From Phoronis australis (Eukaryota > Phoronida > Phoronidae), in contig NMRA01000380.1 of assembly GCA_002633005.1 (NCBI GenBank), forward strand, positions 62,001 through 126,000: a stretch of 64,000 nt of DNA, written 5' to 3'. Position 1 is the first letter of the stretch; the number at the start of each line of letters is the position of its first letter. The notes under the pieces were generated by a model. The model saw nothing but the letters and a program-made list of their open reading frames with translations. It ran no database searches and was not told the DNA's origin. The position numbers and the translations under genes were made by a program. Shown here piece by piece: positions 38,501 through 43,372 of this stretch.

Positions 38501-41500
38501 AAAAGCCTACTGCTCCTTTATTTGAACAGGATCTATTACGCACAACCTCTGTCCACAGCATGTGATTTGCATAACCCATATGCTATATAATGAAAACACA
38601 AGACGTTTTCCATCTGGTAAGAACCTCTCATTCACACGGCGTTTGAGTAAAACCGACGAATCGCGACGTGCTGACCTGAAACCTGGACAGGCGGAATTTA
38701 TTACCTATGTGTTACAACAGTAATCTCAAGATGCTAGCAACGTTCATGACTTCGCAGCATTATGAAGCTACACACGGGTATTTCTCGTGCCACTGGTTGT
38801 CCATCGTCACGGGGATTTTTACAGACAAATTTAGGCTTCCTTTGCCTGAGACTTTAGTGCAATGCATTTTTACTAGGTTCGCCTCGGACTGGCAAAAATG
38901 CTAACACAGGTTTTAACCAAACAGACGAGCTGTCGACAGACGAGATTTCCGTGGGTGTTTACTTCAGCAGTGTGTTTCCACTCCACCCGAGTAGCTATTA
39001 AGCGAAAGTCATGGATGCCAAACCGCGTTCATTCTCTGCGAATATGCGTCCTTTAGACTACAAAAGTGCTATCGAAAATACCAGTTGATCGGAGGAGTCT
39101 TAAACTGTCAGGACGACGCCAGCAAAAGAGACCCTTGCGACCCTTCACCGATATTACTGGATATTACTGGCGTTTTTGAGGCTAGCGAAAATGCTGTCAA
39201 CAACGATTCACATGCTTTTGAAAGTGGTATTCTTGAAACCCGTTTCACAGTGATATAACGTACAGCACTGGATAAAACGCTAGGTTGTGTTTTCGCTTGC
39301 ACTATCGGTAAAAACAAACACGGCAGTACATGAATGTGAGCGATCGCAATGGTCACTTTTGCTGGCGCATAGTTTTGAGTTACCCCGAAACTACTGGTAT
39401 TTTCGCTGTCACTGTTGATGCCAGAACGCCACTTCAAATGACAGACATCTGCAAGGGTAAGAGGACCTTGTTCAATCGCCACATCAACCAAAGTGAACGT
39501 GTTTAGACAACAATCCCAGTAATAATTAGTGCAACGTAATGTACAGACACTGTACATATGTAATTTTCACTCAACAGCTATCCTGTTTGTGAGGAAACAA
39601 ACTAGCTGCTGGCGAAAATTGCGTACACCTTTGCGGACAGCTTATCTGTTTGGCTAAATTCCTAGCGTTTTTGATAGCGTTTTAGATGTCGCAAGTAAAA
39701 CTGCTGGTGTTTTTGCCCCTGGCATGATCCTAATATAACAAGATTAATCACAAAAGTGTGGCTGAAAAAATTAATCTTGTGTCTTGGCTCCACAGATAGA
39801 TCACAGATCATCATGGCACCACGTGGTTTTGAAGTATGACGGTAGTAAACTGTTCCTTTACTTGGATGGCAATCTTGTCGGTTATAATTCAGCTTCAGGT
39901 GAGTAGAAACGGTTAGTTTGGCGGATAAAGGTAATCTCATCTATAGTGGAGTTATGGAGCAACGCTTAGAAACAACTTACTATTATGGCCGAGATACGCC
40001 CCTGTCCAAAATCATTTAAAAGTAAACTCATAGAGAGCTAGATGTAGTAGAATGTTGCCGTATACACGTGGCAAAGCAATCGTGTGCATTTAAAGCAATT
40101 AAATTCTGAGATAAACGTATATATCAGGGGTGGTCATTAACAAATACGTCAGCTTAGGCTCCAGGTAAAGTGCCGATGTGATTAAATATACCTTTTGCTA
40201 GTTGACCATTGAATATTTGATGGACCGCGATTAGCGATTTTGATGGTGGTCAAGGTAGTGGGCATCCCAGCATTTCTATGAATTCCAGTGGCGGATTTGG
40301 GGGACAAGGGGGCATTCGGCATTTCGGAGGTGTGAATGTCTGGTGGTCAAAATCCTGGCTAATACTCTGCCCTACGCCTCAACTCAAAATCCTGGATCCG
40401 CATCTGAATTCTATCTAGTCATTATGCCATTGAACTTCAACTGAAGTATGTTACAATTTCCCAATGATTTTTACAAGAATATGCGACGTCTCGAAATGTC
40501 CATGACTGGAGGAATGAGGGTTCTGTCTGTGATTGTTAACTGTCTTGCACACCAGAAATTGGGTCAAGCGACATTCCCTTTTGTACCAACACAATGATAG
40601 ACTGTTGTTTGGAATTGTTGAATCTTCGAGTTTTGAGGGTGTTGAAGGAGCGACTGGAAGGTTGAAAGGCCCATTTTCTAAATGCTGGTGTCATGGGACT
40701 ATGTAACTGCTCAAGTTTCAAAACCTCAAAATATATTTCCACCATCTCACATCTGACTTATCTGAGCTGCACACTGTCCCCAGAACATTCCAAATCTAGC
40801 CCAAGTTAACAGGCCTACTAAAACCTGTTTTGCAATTTTAACGGATATTAACAACGACCCCCCACCCAGGTCGAAAAACAAAATTATGCTCTATAACACT
40901 TGCCTATCATCTAAAGCTTGTAACAAGTTTTGAAACCTCCTTCGAGAGTCTGTTTAACCTACACTTTAGACGAGTTACACAACTGTAGGGAAATTCCACT
41001 CTGCAAGAACCATTACAACCGTTCTGCGACACAGAGGGTAATTGTTTTAGCAGAATCCTGATTCTTCCATATAGCATATTCGCTTGTTTAGTATGACGTC
41101 ATTTTGAAGTTTTGGACACAGTCAAATTAATTTCAGGTTTCAAATTTAAAAACAGTAATAATAGTAATGATATTGATAATGTTAATGGTAACTTCACGTA
41201 ACGCTCAAAATTACTAATCACTTCGATAATTGTTACCTGGCTATGGACCAGGCCACTCTTAATCCGTCTCAACTCCCCTGGATCATACAATGGGTGCACC
41301 GATGTCGGAGCACACATAATTTTGTAAATTTGCTGAATTGTCACGGAACCGTGGTTACATGAGTCTGAAAAAAATCAAGACCTTCATCATTTTTAGAAAT
41401 GTTACGTGACCGTGCATTTCTGTTCGTCTTGGTGGGTCCAAATTGCGTGAAAGTATGGCATATACGTCATCACTAAACATCTGAATAGAAATGCACCAAC

Positions 41501-42159
41501 GCAACATGTCTCCAACGAAATGTGTCTCCAACGCAATATGTCTCTAACGCAACATGTATCGAAAGCACCGTGTCTCTGCATTGCTACGTGTGCTTTATAT
41601 TTTCATGTTATTAATCAGGGAACATCAAACAGTATCCTGCTCCACTGCAAATCTCTACTGCGTTCTGCGAAGGCGGAGAAGAGCTCCAGTGGTATGTCGA
41701 TGAGGTAAGCTCTTAATCATTCAGTAAGATGCGAGTACTCCGAGAGTTAGATAGTCGGATAATAGTAAAGAAAACCTTTAGGAAAAAGGAGGAATAAAAC
41801 ATTAACTAGATATCTTTCTCCTCAAAACCATGACAAGGTTCAGACCAATTTGCTAGCCACGTTGCCTCCTTTCGATTTTATTCATGGTCAAATGTATTGG
41901 AGCACGTGTTCATGTACACCATGTCTTGTGTCCACCCTCAAATCATTTTGGAGTAATACGCCAATACCGTAATGGTCTCGTGCACAGTGTTGTTAATTTT
42001 GACGACTTGGTGCTTCTAGTAGGCATGTTACAGGTTAGTTGTATTCATAACTATTTTGCGTGTTTGCAGGTGAAAGTTTTCAAGTGTGCCTTGAGTGAAT
42101 CAAAGATCCAAGAAATCCACGATGCGGGACGTGAGGGATCAACAACAATTTCTCGTTAA
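11535..42159 (+). CDS. Gene A: secreted multi-EGF / chitin-binding / laminin-G-like protein (38 exons)
   Basis: Hand-built gene model whose exons sum to 4569 nt, an open frame of 1522 aa plus stop. Order: signal peptide (residues 1-15), short Cys exon (15-31), 29 EGF-like modules (about 32-1180), CBM14-like domain (1181-1250), 9-Cys CCCY domain with Thr/Pro tail (1250-1320), LamG-like domain (1320-1520). All exons are bounded by AG and GT, and phases agree throughout. The family suggests an extracellular matrix, mucus, cuticle or skeletal-matrix protein that could bind chitin or other glycans; this function is inferred. The closest relative is gene B downstream, with the same tail and one EGF exon. 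Which EGF exons enter mRNA is unknown, so the true protein may be shorter or variable. The 5' UTR is not resolved: an AG acceptor lies at 11524-11525, ten bases before the ATG, suggesting an upstream non-coding exon. Confidence 0.85.
12229..12440. repeat. Tandem duplication, period about 108 bp, in intron 1 of gene A
   Basis: Two copies share AAATGGAAAGTTTGTGGA, TTCTGCCTATCAAAACAAA and AGTTGCAATGTCCA. Confidence 0.8.
12818..12868 (+). CDS. Gene A exon 2: 51-nt short Cys exon
   Basis: Flanked by TTTGTAG and GTAAGT, 51 nt, phase 1-1. It encodes GAPRNLRGYDCANDFRCR across the junctions, with two cysteines (DC-x5-C). Gene B has a 51-nt phase 1-1 exon at the same place with a similar Cys pair, which supports this as real. 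It is probably the mature N-terminus just after signal cleavage. Confidence 0.62.
13765..13869 (+). CDS. Gene A exon 3: EGF-like module 1
   Basis: 105 nt, phase 1-1, acceptor GTAG and donor GTAAGT. Six cysteines in the EGF spacing, including QCVCKDGYVEVNGVC. This is the shortest module: it lacks the xDEVP N-terminal lead seen in later copies. It ends in G at the split codon. Confidence 0.8.
14210..14326 (+). CDS. Gene A exon 4: EGF-like module 2
   Basis: 117 nt, phase 1-1, acceptor TTTTCAG and donor GTGAGT. Starts EDKPCEEGGSRC and ends CPPGTIWYQNSC, a divergent C-terminal half. That half resembles gene B exon 4 (GQIWYNDNC), so this is likely an old N-terminal module and not part of the recently amplified set. 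Confidence 0.82.
14650..14766 (+). CDS. Gene A exon 5: EGF-like module 3 (triplet founder, position 1)
   Basis: 117 nt, phase 1-1, acceptor CTTTCAG and donor GTAAGT. Core VPCADGGSKCGHYAVC and CVCSNGYVMVNGVC. It is the first-position member of the three-exon unit copied at 16232, 17857 and 19482. Those copies differ from it by a few residues, such as E for A before Cys3. Confidence 0.87.
14902..15018 (+). CDS. Gene A exon 6: EGF-like module 4 (triplet founder, position 2)
   Basis: 117 nt, phase 1-1, acceptor TTTATAG and donor GTAAGT. Core EVPCSQGGTKCGDHASC with six cysteines. This is the only living member of triplet position 2; its three later copies (psi-1, psi-2, psi-3) carry a Cys2-to-Tyr change and a stop. 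Confidence 0.86.
15307..15426 (+). CDS. Gene A exon 7: EGF-like module 5 (triplet founder, position 3)
   Basis: 120 nt, phase 1-1, acceptor TTATAG and donor GTAAGC. Core MPCNLGGTKCGSNAVC and CECVSEDFIMIEEEC. Copied at 16904 and 18526. Confidence 0.86.
16232..16348 (+). CDS. Gene A exon 8: EGF-like module 6 (triplet copy 2, position 1)
   Basis: 117 nt, phase 1-1, acceptor TTTTACAG and donor GTAAGT. Core VPCADGGSKCGHYEVC and CVCKNGYVMVNEVC. The usual Gly before the last Val-Cys is Glu here. Lies exactly 1625 bp before exon 10. Confidence 0.86.
16484..16593 (+). pseudogene. psi-1: dead EGF-like exon (triplet copy 2, position 2)
   Basis: Recognisable copy of exon 6. Cys1 is AGC (Ser), Cys2 is TAT (Tyr), an in-frame TAA follows the Cys3 codon by two codons, and the ancestral TATAG acceptor has become ACTCA. 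The donor site is changed to GCATGT. Not usable as coding sequence. Confidence 0.8.
16904..17023 (+). CDS. Gene A exon 9: EGF-like module 7 (triplet copy 2, position 3)
   Basis: 120 nt, phase 1-1, acceptor TTTGTAG and donor GTGAGT. Core EVPCNQGGTKCGSNAVC and CECVSDDFIMINGEC. Nearly identical to exon 11, 1622 bp downstream. Confidence 0.87.
17857..17973 (+). CDS. Gene A exon 10: EGF-like module 8 (triplet copy 3, position 1)
   Basis: 117 nt, phase 1-1, acceptor TTTATAG and donor GTAAGT. Core VPCADGGSKCGHYEVC and CVCKNGYVMVNGVC. Flanking intron sequence is nearly identical to that around exons 8 and 12, showing a recent duplication. Confidence 0.87.
18108..18217 (+). pseudogene. psi-2: dead EGF-like exon (triplet copy 3, position 2)
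   Basis: Same lesions as psi-1: Cys1 AGC, Cys2 TAT, in-frame TAA at the same codon, lost acceptor. The donor is GTATGT. Shared Cys1 loss groups it with psi-1 against psi-3. Confidence 0.8.
18526..18645 (+). CDS. Gene A exon 11: EGF-like module 9 (triplet copy 3, position 3)
   Basis: 120 nt, phase 1-1, acceptor TTTGTAG and donor GTGAGT. Core EVPCNQGGTKCGSNAVC and CECVSDDFIMIEGEC. Differs from exon 9 by a couple of residues only. Confidence 0.87.
19482..19598 (+). CDS. Gene A exon 12: EGF-like module 10 (triplet copy 4, position 1)
   Basis: 117 nt, phase 1-1, acceptor TTTATAG and donor GTAAGT. Core VPCEDGGSKCGHYEVC. Starts exactly 1625 bp after exon 10. The fourth triplet copy loses similarity near 19885, so no position-3 partner follows. 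Confidence 0.87.
19744..19852 (+). pseudogene. psi-3: dead EGF-like exon (triplet copy 4, position 2)
   Basis: Copy of exon 6 that keeps Cys1 (TGC) but has Cys2 as TAT, an in-frame TAA shortly after Cys3 and a lost ancestral acceptor. The donor GTAAGT is intact and an AAAG lies where an acceptor could be used. If included in mRNA it would end the protein, so a poison exon is possible but unproven. Confidence 0.75.
20249..20365 (+). CDS. Gene A exon 13: EGF-like module 11
   Basis: 117 nt, phase 1-1, acceptor CATCAG and donor GTGAGT. Core EVPCANGGTKCGPNSRC and CVCKRGYIMVGDIC. Rich in basic residues between Cys3 and Cys5 (KKGRCVCKR), unlike neighbouring modules. Confidence 0.86.
20635..20754 (+). 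CDS. Gene A exon 14: EGF-like module 12
   Basis: 120 nt, phase 1-1, acceptor TTTCAG and donor GTAGGT. Core EVPCNEGGTKCGANAAC and CVCISADFIEIDGEC, acidic after Cys3. Confidence 0.86.
21380..21499 (+). CDS. Gene A exon 15: EGF-like module 13 (QDPN subtype)
   Basis: 120 nt, phase 1-1, acceptor CCTTAG and donor GTGAGT. Core KVPCADGGRLCQDPNAEC, with one extra residue between Cys2 and Cys3 compared with the KCG subtype. Ends in A, not C, at the split codon; the next exon completes AAG. Confidence 0.86.
22406..22557. mobile_element. Short TIR element (MITE-like) in intron 16 of gene A
   Basis: Begins CAGCGGCAGATT and ends AATCCGCCCCTG (inverted termini). It is flanked by GCATG on both sides, a candidate 5-bp target-site duplication. 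Relatives at 40286 and 51782. No coding capacity. Confidence 0.7.
22630..22746 (+). CDS. Gene A exon 16: EGF-like module 14
   Basis: 117 nt, phase 1-1, acceptor ATTTAG and donor GTAAGT. Core EVPCADGGSKCGPFSVC and CVCISGYIMVDGVC, with six cysteines. Confidence 0.86.
23527..23646 (+). CDS. Gene A exon 17: EGF-like module 15
   Basis: 120 nt, phase 1-1, acceptor TTTTAG and donor GTGAGT. Core NVPCNKGGTKCGANAVC and CVCVSDDFIMVDGDC. About 20 bp past its donor lies a decayed copy of its own 3' half. Confidence 0.86.
23668..23715 (+). pseudogene. Possible relic of an EGF exon 3' half
   Basis: Reads ESCVCVSHTH then stop, then a GCAAAC end, which parallels the SCVCVSDDF...DCK half of exon 17 just upstream. 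Short and decayed, so only a suggestion of a partial exon duplication. Confidence 0.35.
24104..24223 (+). CDS. Gene A exon 18: EGF-like module 16 (block copy 1)
   Basis: 120 nt, phase 1-1, acceptor TTTCAG and donor GTAAGT. Core TVPCSEGGTKCGSNAEC and CVCISDDFIMIDGQC. First exon of the duplicated block of about 4.8 kb; partner is exon 24. Confidence 0.87.
24634..24753 (+). CDS. Gene A exon 19: EGF-like module 17 (QDPN subtype)
   Basis: 120 nt, phase 1-1, acceptor CGACAG and donor GTACGT. Core KVPCADGGSLCQDPNSVC and CVCVDGYIMVEGVC. Its partner in the second block (psi-6) is dead. Ends in A at the split codon. Confidence 0.86.
24880..24999 (+). CDS. Gene A exon 20: EGF-like module 18 (CSGPN subtype)
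   Basis: 120 nt, phase 1-1, acceptor TTCCAG and donor GTGAGT. Core EVPCGEGGTFCSGPNTKC and CVCIKGHILIDGVC. The usual Tyr-Ile-Met is His-Ile-Leu, shared with its block partner exon 25. Confidence 0.86.
25353..25472 (+). CDS. Gene A exon 21: EGF-like module 19
   Basis: 120 nt, phase 1-1, acceptor TTTCAG and donor GTATGT. Core EVPCAQGGTKCGAYAEC and CVCISDDYVMVNGDC. Partner is exon 26. Confidence 0.87.
25659..25775 (+). CDS. Gene A exon 22: EGF-like module 20
   Basis: 117 nt, phase 1-1, acceptor TTCCAG and donor GTAAGT. Core EVPCSQGGTKCGPHAVC and CVCVSGYIMVDGKC. Partner is exon 27. Confidence 0.87.
26476..26595 (+). pseudogene. psi-4: EGF-like exon with broken donor and two lost cysteines
   Basis: 120 nt and open, with a good TCCCAG acceptor, but Cys1 is CGC (Arg), Cys4 is TCC (Ser) and the donor is ATAAGT instead of GTAAGT. 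Its block partner, exon 28, is intact at all three positions. Probably skipped; inclusion would need a cryptic donor. Confidence 0.75.
26710..26826 (+). CDS. Gene A exon 23: EGF-like module 21
   Basis: 117 nt, phase 1-1, acceptor TTGTAG and donor GTAAGT. Core EVPCSSGGSKCGPHAVC and CVCIDGYILVGGVC. Partner is exon 29, which was copied again as exon 30. Confidence 0.87.
28255..28330 (+). pseudogene. psi-5a: strongly decayed relic of the terminal EGF exon
   Basis: Follows a stretch (about 28180-28255) that closely matches the intron before exon 31 at 33547-33625, including TGGACACCAGT. The relic itself keeps a GACGGTGGCGGCGACTGT core only. The alignment is by eye and weak. Confidence 0.35.
28690..28785 (+). 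pseudogene. psi-5b: dead copy of the terminal EGF exon
   Basis: Reads IDEVPCAQGGRK, then TGA at the Cys2 codon, then GEHATCDQTSSKC, then a stop. This is clearly a copy of exon 31 (33632), which has TGT at Cys2. The ancestral GCAG acceptor is lost. It marks the end of the first block copy. Confidence 0.8.
28925..29044 (+). CDS. Gene A exon 24: EGF-like module 22 (block copy 2)
   Basis: 120 nt, phase 1-1, acceptor TTTCAG and donor GTAAGT. Core TIPCSEGGTKCGSNAEC and CVCISDDFIMIDGEC. Ends in A at the split codon, which exon 25 completes as AAA. Confidence 0.87.
29463..29566 (+). pseudogene. psi-6: dead EGF-like exon
   Basis: Copy of exon 19 that lost the acceptor and the Gly-Gly to Cys2 segment by deletion, and whose donor is ATACGT instead of GTACGT. 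The 3' half (CVCVDGYIVVDGVCK) is still readable. Confidence 0.8.
29662..29781 (+). CDS. Gene A exon 25: EGF-like module 23 (CSGPN subtype)
   Basis: 120 nt, phase 1-1, acceptor TTCCAG and donor GTGAGT. Core DVPCEEGGTFCSGPNTKC and CVCIQGHVLFNGVC. Partner of exon 20. Confidence 0.86.
30124..30243 (+). CDS. Gene A exon 26: EGF-like module 24
   Basis: 120 nt, phase 1-1, acceptor TTTCAG and donor GTATGT. Core EVPCSQGGTKCGAYAKC and CVCISKDYVMVNGDC. Partner of exon 21, with two acidic-to-basic changes (E to K before Cys3, D to K after Cys5). Confidence 0.87.
30429..30545 (+). CDS. Gene A exon 27: EGF-like module 25
   Basis: 117 nt, phase 1-1, acceptor TTCCAG and donor GTAAGT. Core EVPCSQGGTKCGPNAVC and CVCVSDYILVDGKC. 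Partner of exon 22. Confidence 0.87.
31549..31668 (+). CDS. Gene A exon 28: EGF-like module 26 (SDPN subtype)
   Basis: 120 nt, phase 1-1, acceptor TTCAAAG (weaker than its neighbours) and donor GTAAGT. Core DVPCADGGKSCSDPNSDC and CVCIDDYIVFNGVC. Intact partner of psi-4. Confidence 0.82.
31786..31902 (+). CDS. Gene A exon 29: EGF-like module 27
   Basis: 117 nt, phase 1-1, acceptor TTGCAG and donor GTAAGT. Core EVPCASGGSKCGPHAVC and CVCINGYVMVGGVC. Partner of exon 23 and source or sister of exon 30. Confidence 0.87.
32797..32913 (+). CDS. Gene A exon 30: EGF-like module 28
   Basis: 117 nt, phase 1-1, acceptor TTACAG and donor GTAAGT. Core EVPCASGGSKCGPHSVC and CVCVNGYIMVGGVC. Starts 1011 bp after exon 29 with similar flanks (GATCACGTGCTCTTGTTTCA follows both), so it is a local copy absent from the first block. 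Confidence 0.87.
33632..33772 (+). CDS. Gene A exon 31: terminal EGF-like module 29
   Basis: 141 nt, phase 1-1, acceptor TTTGCAG and donor GTGAGT. Core EVPCAEGGRKCGEHATC and KCKCDAGYVFDGFDC, followed by FNPI. Longer than the array exons. It is the direct counterpart of gene B exon 5 (also 141 nt, ending FDPI), so it is the ancestral last EGF module before the chitin-binding exon. Confidence 0.9.
34270..34476 (+). CDS. Gene A exon 32: chitin-binding type-2 (CBM14-like) domain
   Basis: 207 nt, phase 1-1, acceptor TTTTCAG and donor GTACGT. Shows the peritrophin-A pattern NGPNHYADPLDCSSYYQC, then CTYWNQALLACVH and a final Cys. Eight cysteines are present where the classical domain has six; the extra pair (in YCTKC and CPDC) is also in gene B. 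The aromatic residues SSYYQC and TYWN sit where the family contacts chitin. Binding is expected from the family, not shown. Confidence 0.87.
34477..35153. other. Intron 32 of gene A, nothing recognised
   Basis: Non-coding sequence between the chitin-binding and CCCY exons, without repeats or motifs that I can name. Confidence 0.5.
35154..35363 (+). CDS. Gene A exon 33: 9-Cys CCCY domain and Thr/Pro linker
   Basis: 210 nt, phase 1-1, acceptor TTTACAG and donor GTAAGC. Begins KFPVDYSCCCYKQC, then SSEDMCC, GFSFSDQAC and NGCNDVC: nine cysteines, all conserved in gene B. Ends in a Thr/Pro stretch (KPTYKPGPTPPTIPE), probably an extended and possibly O-glycosylated linker. I do not recognise the Cys-rich part as a named domain. 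Confidence 0.85.
35364..36695. other. Intron 33 of gene A, with one ambiguous base
   Basis: No gene seen. Position 36001 is N. A short perfect duplication (ATGCATTTCGTCATAACTGATATAT) occurs twice near 36490-36535. Confidence 0.6.
36696..36938 (+). CDS. Gene A exon 34: LamG-like domain, part 1
   Basis: 243 nt, phase 1-1, acceptor TTTTAG and donor GTAGGT. Carries the first strands of a LamG_3/ConA-like sandwich: LYLPLDTDFKDVKHNYVD, AAYFKGFSTVEIP and VTVSFWYKT. Same length as gene B exon 8. Confidence 0.87.
37642..37730 (+). CDS. Gene A exon 35: LamG-like domain, part 2
   Basis: 89 nt, phase 1 in and 0 out, acceptor CTATAG and donor GTAAGT. Encodes GFGTLDIFIENDELTGSI then TTSSEISVTTTG. Aligns with gene B exon 9 (GFGTIGVKMEAEFISGTI), one codon shorter. 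Confidence 0.82.
37747..38255 (+). mobile_element. 3' end of a non-LTR retrotransposon (LINE) in an intron of gene A
   Basis: An open stretch 37747-38040 reads CKCGDHQSYPHIFFKCPLIE..., the Cys/His (CxC...H...C) C-terminal signature of LINE reverse-transcriptase proteins, followed by a stop and an AT-rich tail with AATAAA-like sequence. Only the last 100 or so residues remain, so it is a 5'-truncated dead insertion. It lies just past the donor of exon 35, in gene orientation. Confidence 0.75.
38337..38406. repeat. Hairpin element (70 bp), second copy at 48290-48357
   Basis: Starts CATGGGTGGCGCA and ends TGCGCCGCCCATG, with an inner GGGGGGCTTTAGCCCCCC palindrome, so nearly the whole element folds on itself. 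Confidence 0.75.
38407..39795. other. Rest of intron 35 of gene A
   Basis: Holds a 149-aa reverse-strand frame (39108-39557) without recognisable domains or family resemblance. Treated as chance. Confidence 0.45.
39796..39898 (+). CDS. Gene A exon 36: LamG-like domain, part 3
   Basis: 103 nt, phase 0 in and 1 out, acceptor CCACAG and donor GTGAGT. Encodes the domain's hallmark SWHHVVLKYDGSKLFLYLDG, matching gene B exon 10 (QWHHVAMTYDG...LYIDG). It continues in frame with exons 35 and 37. Confidence 0.87.
40286..40406. mobile_element. Short TIR element (MITE-like) in intron 36 of gene A
   Basis: Begins CAGTGGCGGATTT and ends GGATCCGCATCTG. It is flanked by AATTC on both sides (5-bp candidate target-site duplication). 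Internal AACTCAAAATCCTGGATCC matches the copies at 22406 and 51782. Confidence 0.72.
41619..41704 (+). CDS. Gene A exon 37: LamG-like domain, part 4
   Basis: 86 nt, phase 1 in and 0 out, acceptor AATCAG and donor GTAAGC. Encodes GNIKQYPAPLQISTAFCEGG and ends LQWYVDE, the start of the domain's DEVxV strand. Gene B exon 11 ends FQWYMNE. Confidence 0.87.
42070..42159 (+). CDS. Gene A exon 38: LamG-like C-terminus and stop
   Basis: Phase 0, acceptor TTTGCAG. Encodes VKVFKCALSESKIQEIHDAG, a short tail and TAA. This is the final strand and helix of the LamG_3 fold (VxVFxxALSxxxIxEI). It runs eight residues longer than gene B. Confidence 0.88.
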   Translation: MKVFKCALSESKIQEIHDAGREGSTTISR

Positions 42160-42532
42160 TCACTAGAACATTCCAAACTTTCACGGATGGTTTAATTCTT
42201 CGGTGCATTTTTTACTTTTTAACGCCGTGTTGATTTCGTCTCCAATACCGTTCATGCAATGTTCATAAGAGGTTCAGGACACATTTTTTATTCCACGGGT
42301 TGGGAAAAGGTCTATGTCGTTTTTAAAGGAAGGGTGCTGGATTTTGGTGTTAACGTCTGGGCATTGCTTCGCATTAGCCATTGTTTGGTGACATAAATCG
42401 ACAACTACGATTGTCTAGCATTACCTTTGCTGTGGTGCCATGTTGTTTTGGAGGACTGGTGTTCTGGTATTGTTAGTTTCTGTTGAAATGGTAATGGAGA
42501 TAACGTCGACAATGCTGAACAATTGATGCCGG

Positions 42533-42538
42533 AATAAA
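42533..42538 (+). terminator. Poly(A) signal of gene A
   Basis: AATAAA, 374 bp after the stop codon; the first clear signal downstream in the correct orientation. Confidence 0.6.
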
Positions 42539-43225
42539 GTAACTGAACGAAGACGTCGAGTTGTTGATATGTTTTATATCTTTGTCAGACAATGACATAC
42601 ACCCTTTCACAAAGCTCACTCTACTCAGCCCACACGCAGTTTTTACCTAATTTTAGTTGTGGCAAATTACAAAATGTCACTTGCCGTGACAATTGCATGA
42701 AGCCGGTGCCGGTGCTGGCAGCAGGCAGTAGGCCACATAGCCTGTATAAAGCAAGTTGCAACATTTCCCCAAAGATGTTTTAATATACGAACGTTACTAC
42801 GCGTGTTATCTAATCGTTTGCAGCCACGACGGTTTCACCGATGTTTTGACAACTTGACCCAGACAAGGAAAGAACTCACAGCTCAGTTTTTGAGTATGCT
42901 TACGTAAAGATCAGTACAAGTCTTTATTCCTCAGTTGCCTTATGCAGGGCATGATGTCATCCTGGCAACTTGTCGGCTAGTTGGAACTGGAGTCAATTTA
43001 TCACATAGGTCGAAAACTTATATCTTGTTCTTTCAAATGGTCTATCAAAGAGATACATGTAAGACACTCACGCACTCTGTCAAAACCAACCGTTGATTTA
43101 GGCCTCTTGCTGTAGTAAATAAATCGTGTTTATTTCTCAGATGCGAAATAATTTCTAGGCTTGCAAAAGTCGCCATTCCTTCAAACCGAGCGTCAACACA
43201 ATGTGACATTGAATATGTCCCGTAT

Positions 43226-43372
43226 AGTAAGGCTGGAACCTCGCTAAAAGTAAGACTTCGCGAGATTATTACGTGAGATATTGCAGTGTTTTTTAAATGA
43301 AAACAAGTGACTTTGGCCAGATTTTAGCTAGGTTCTAGCGTAGGTCCCATCGTTACTGAACGCACGCCTGGC
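43226..43372. repeat. Dispersed repeat, copy of 5263-5412
   Basis: Same block order as the copy at 5.3 kb and same orientation. Confidence 0.7.

Noticed and set aside
39108-39557. 149-aa reverse-strand open frame in intron 35
   Set aside because: No domain, family motif or splice context; lies inside an intron of a well-supported gene on the other strand.
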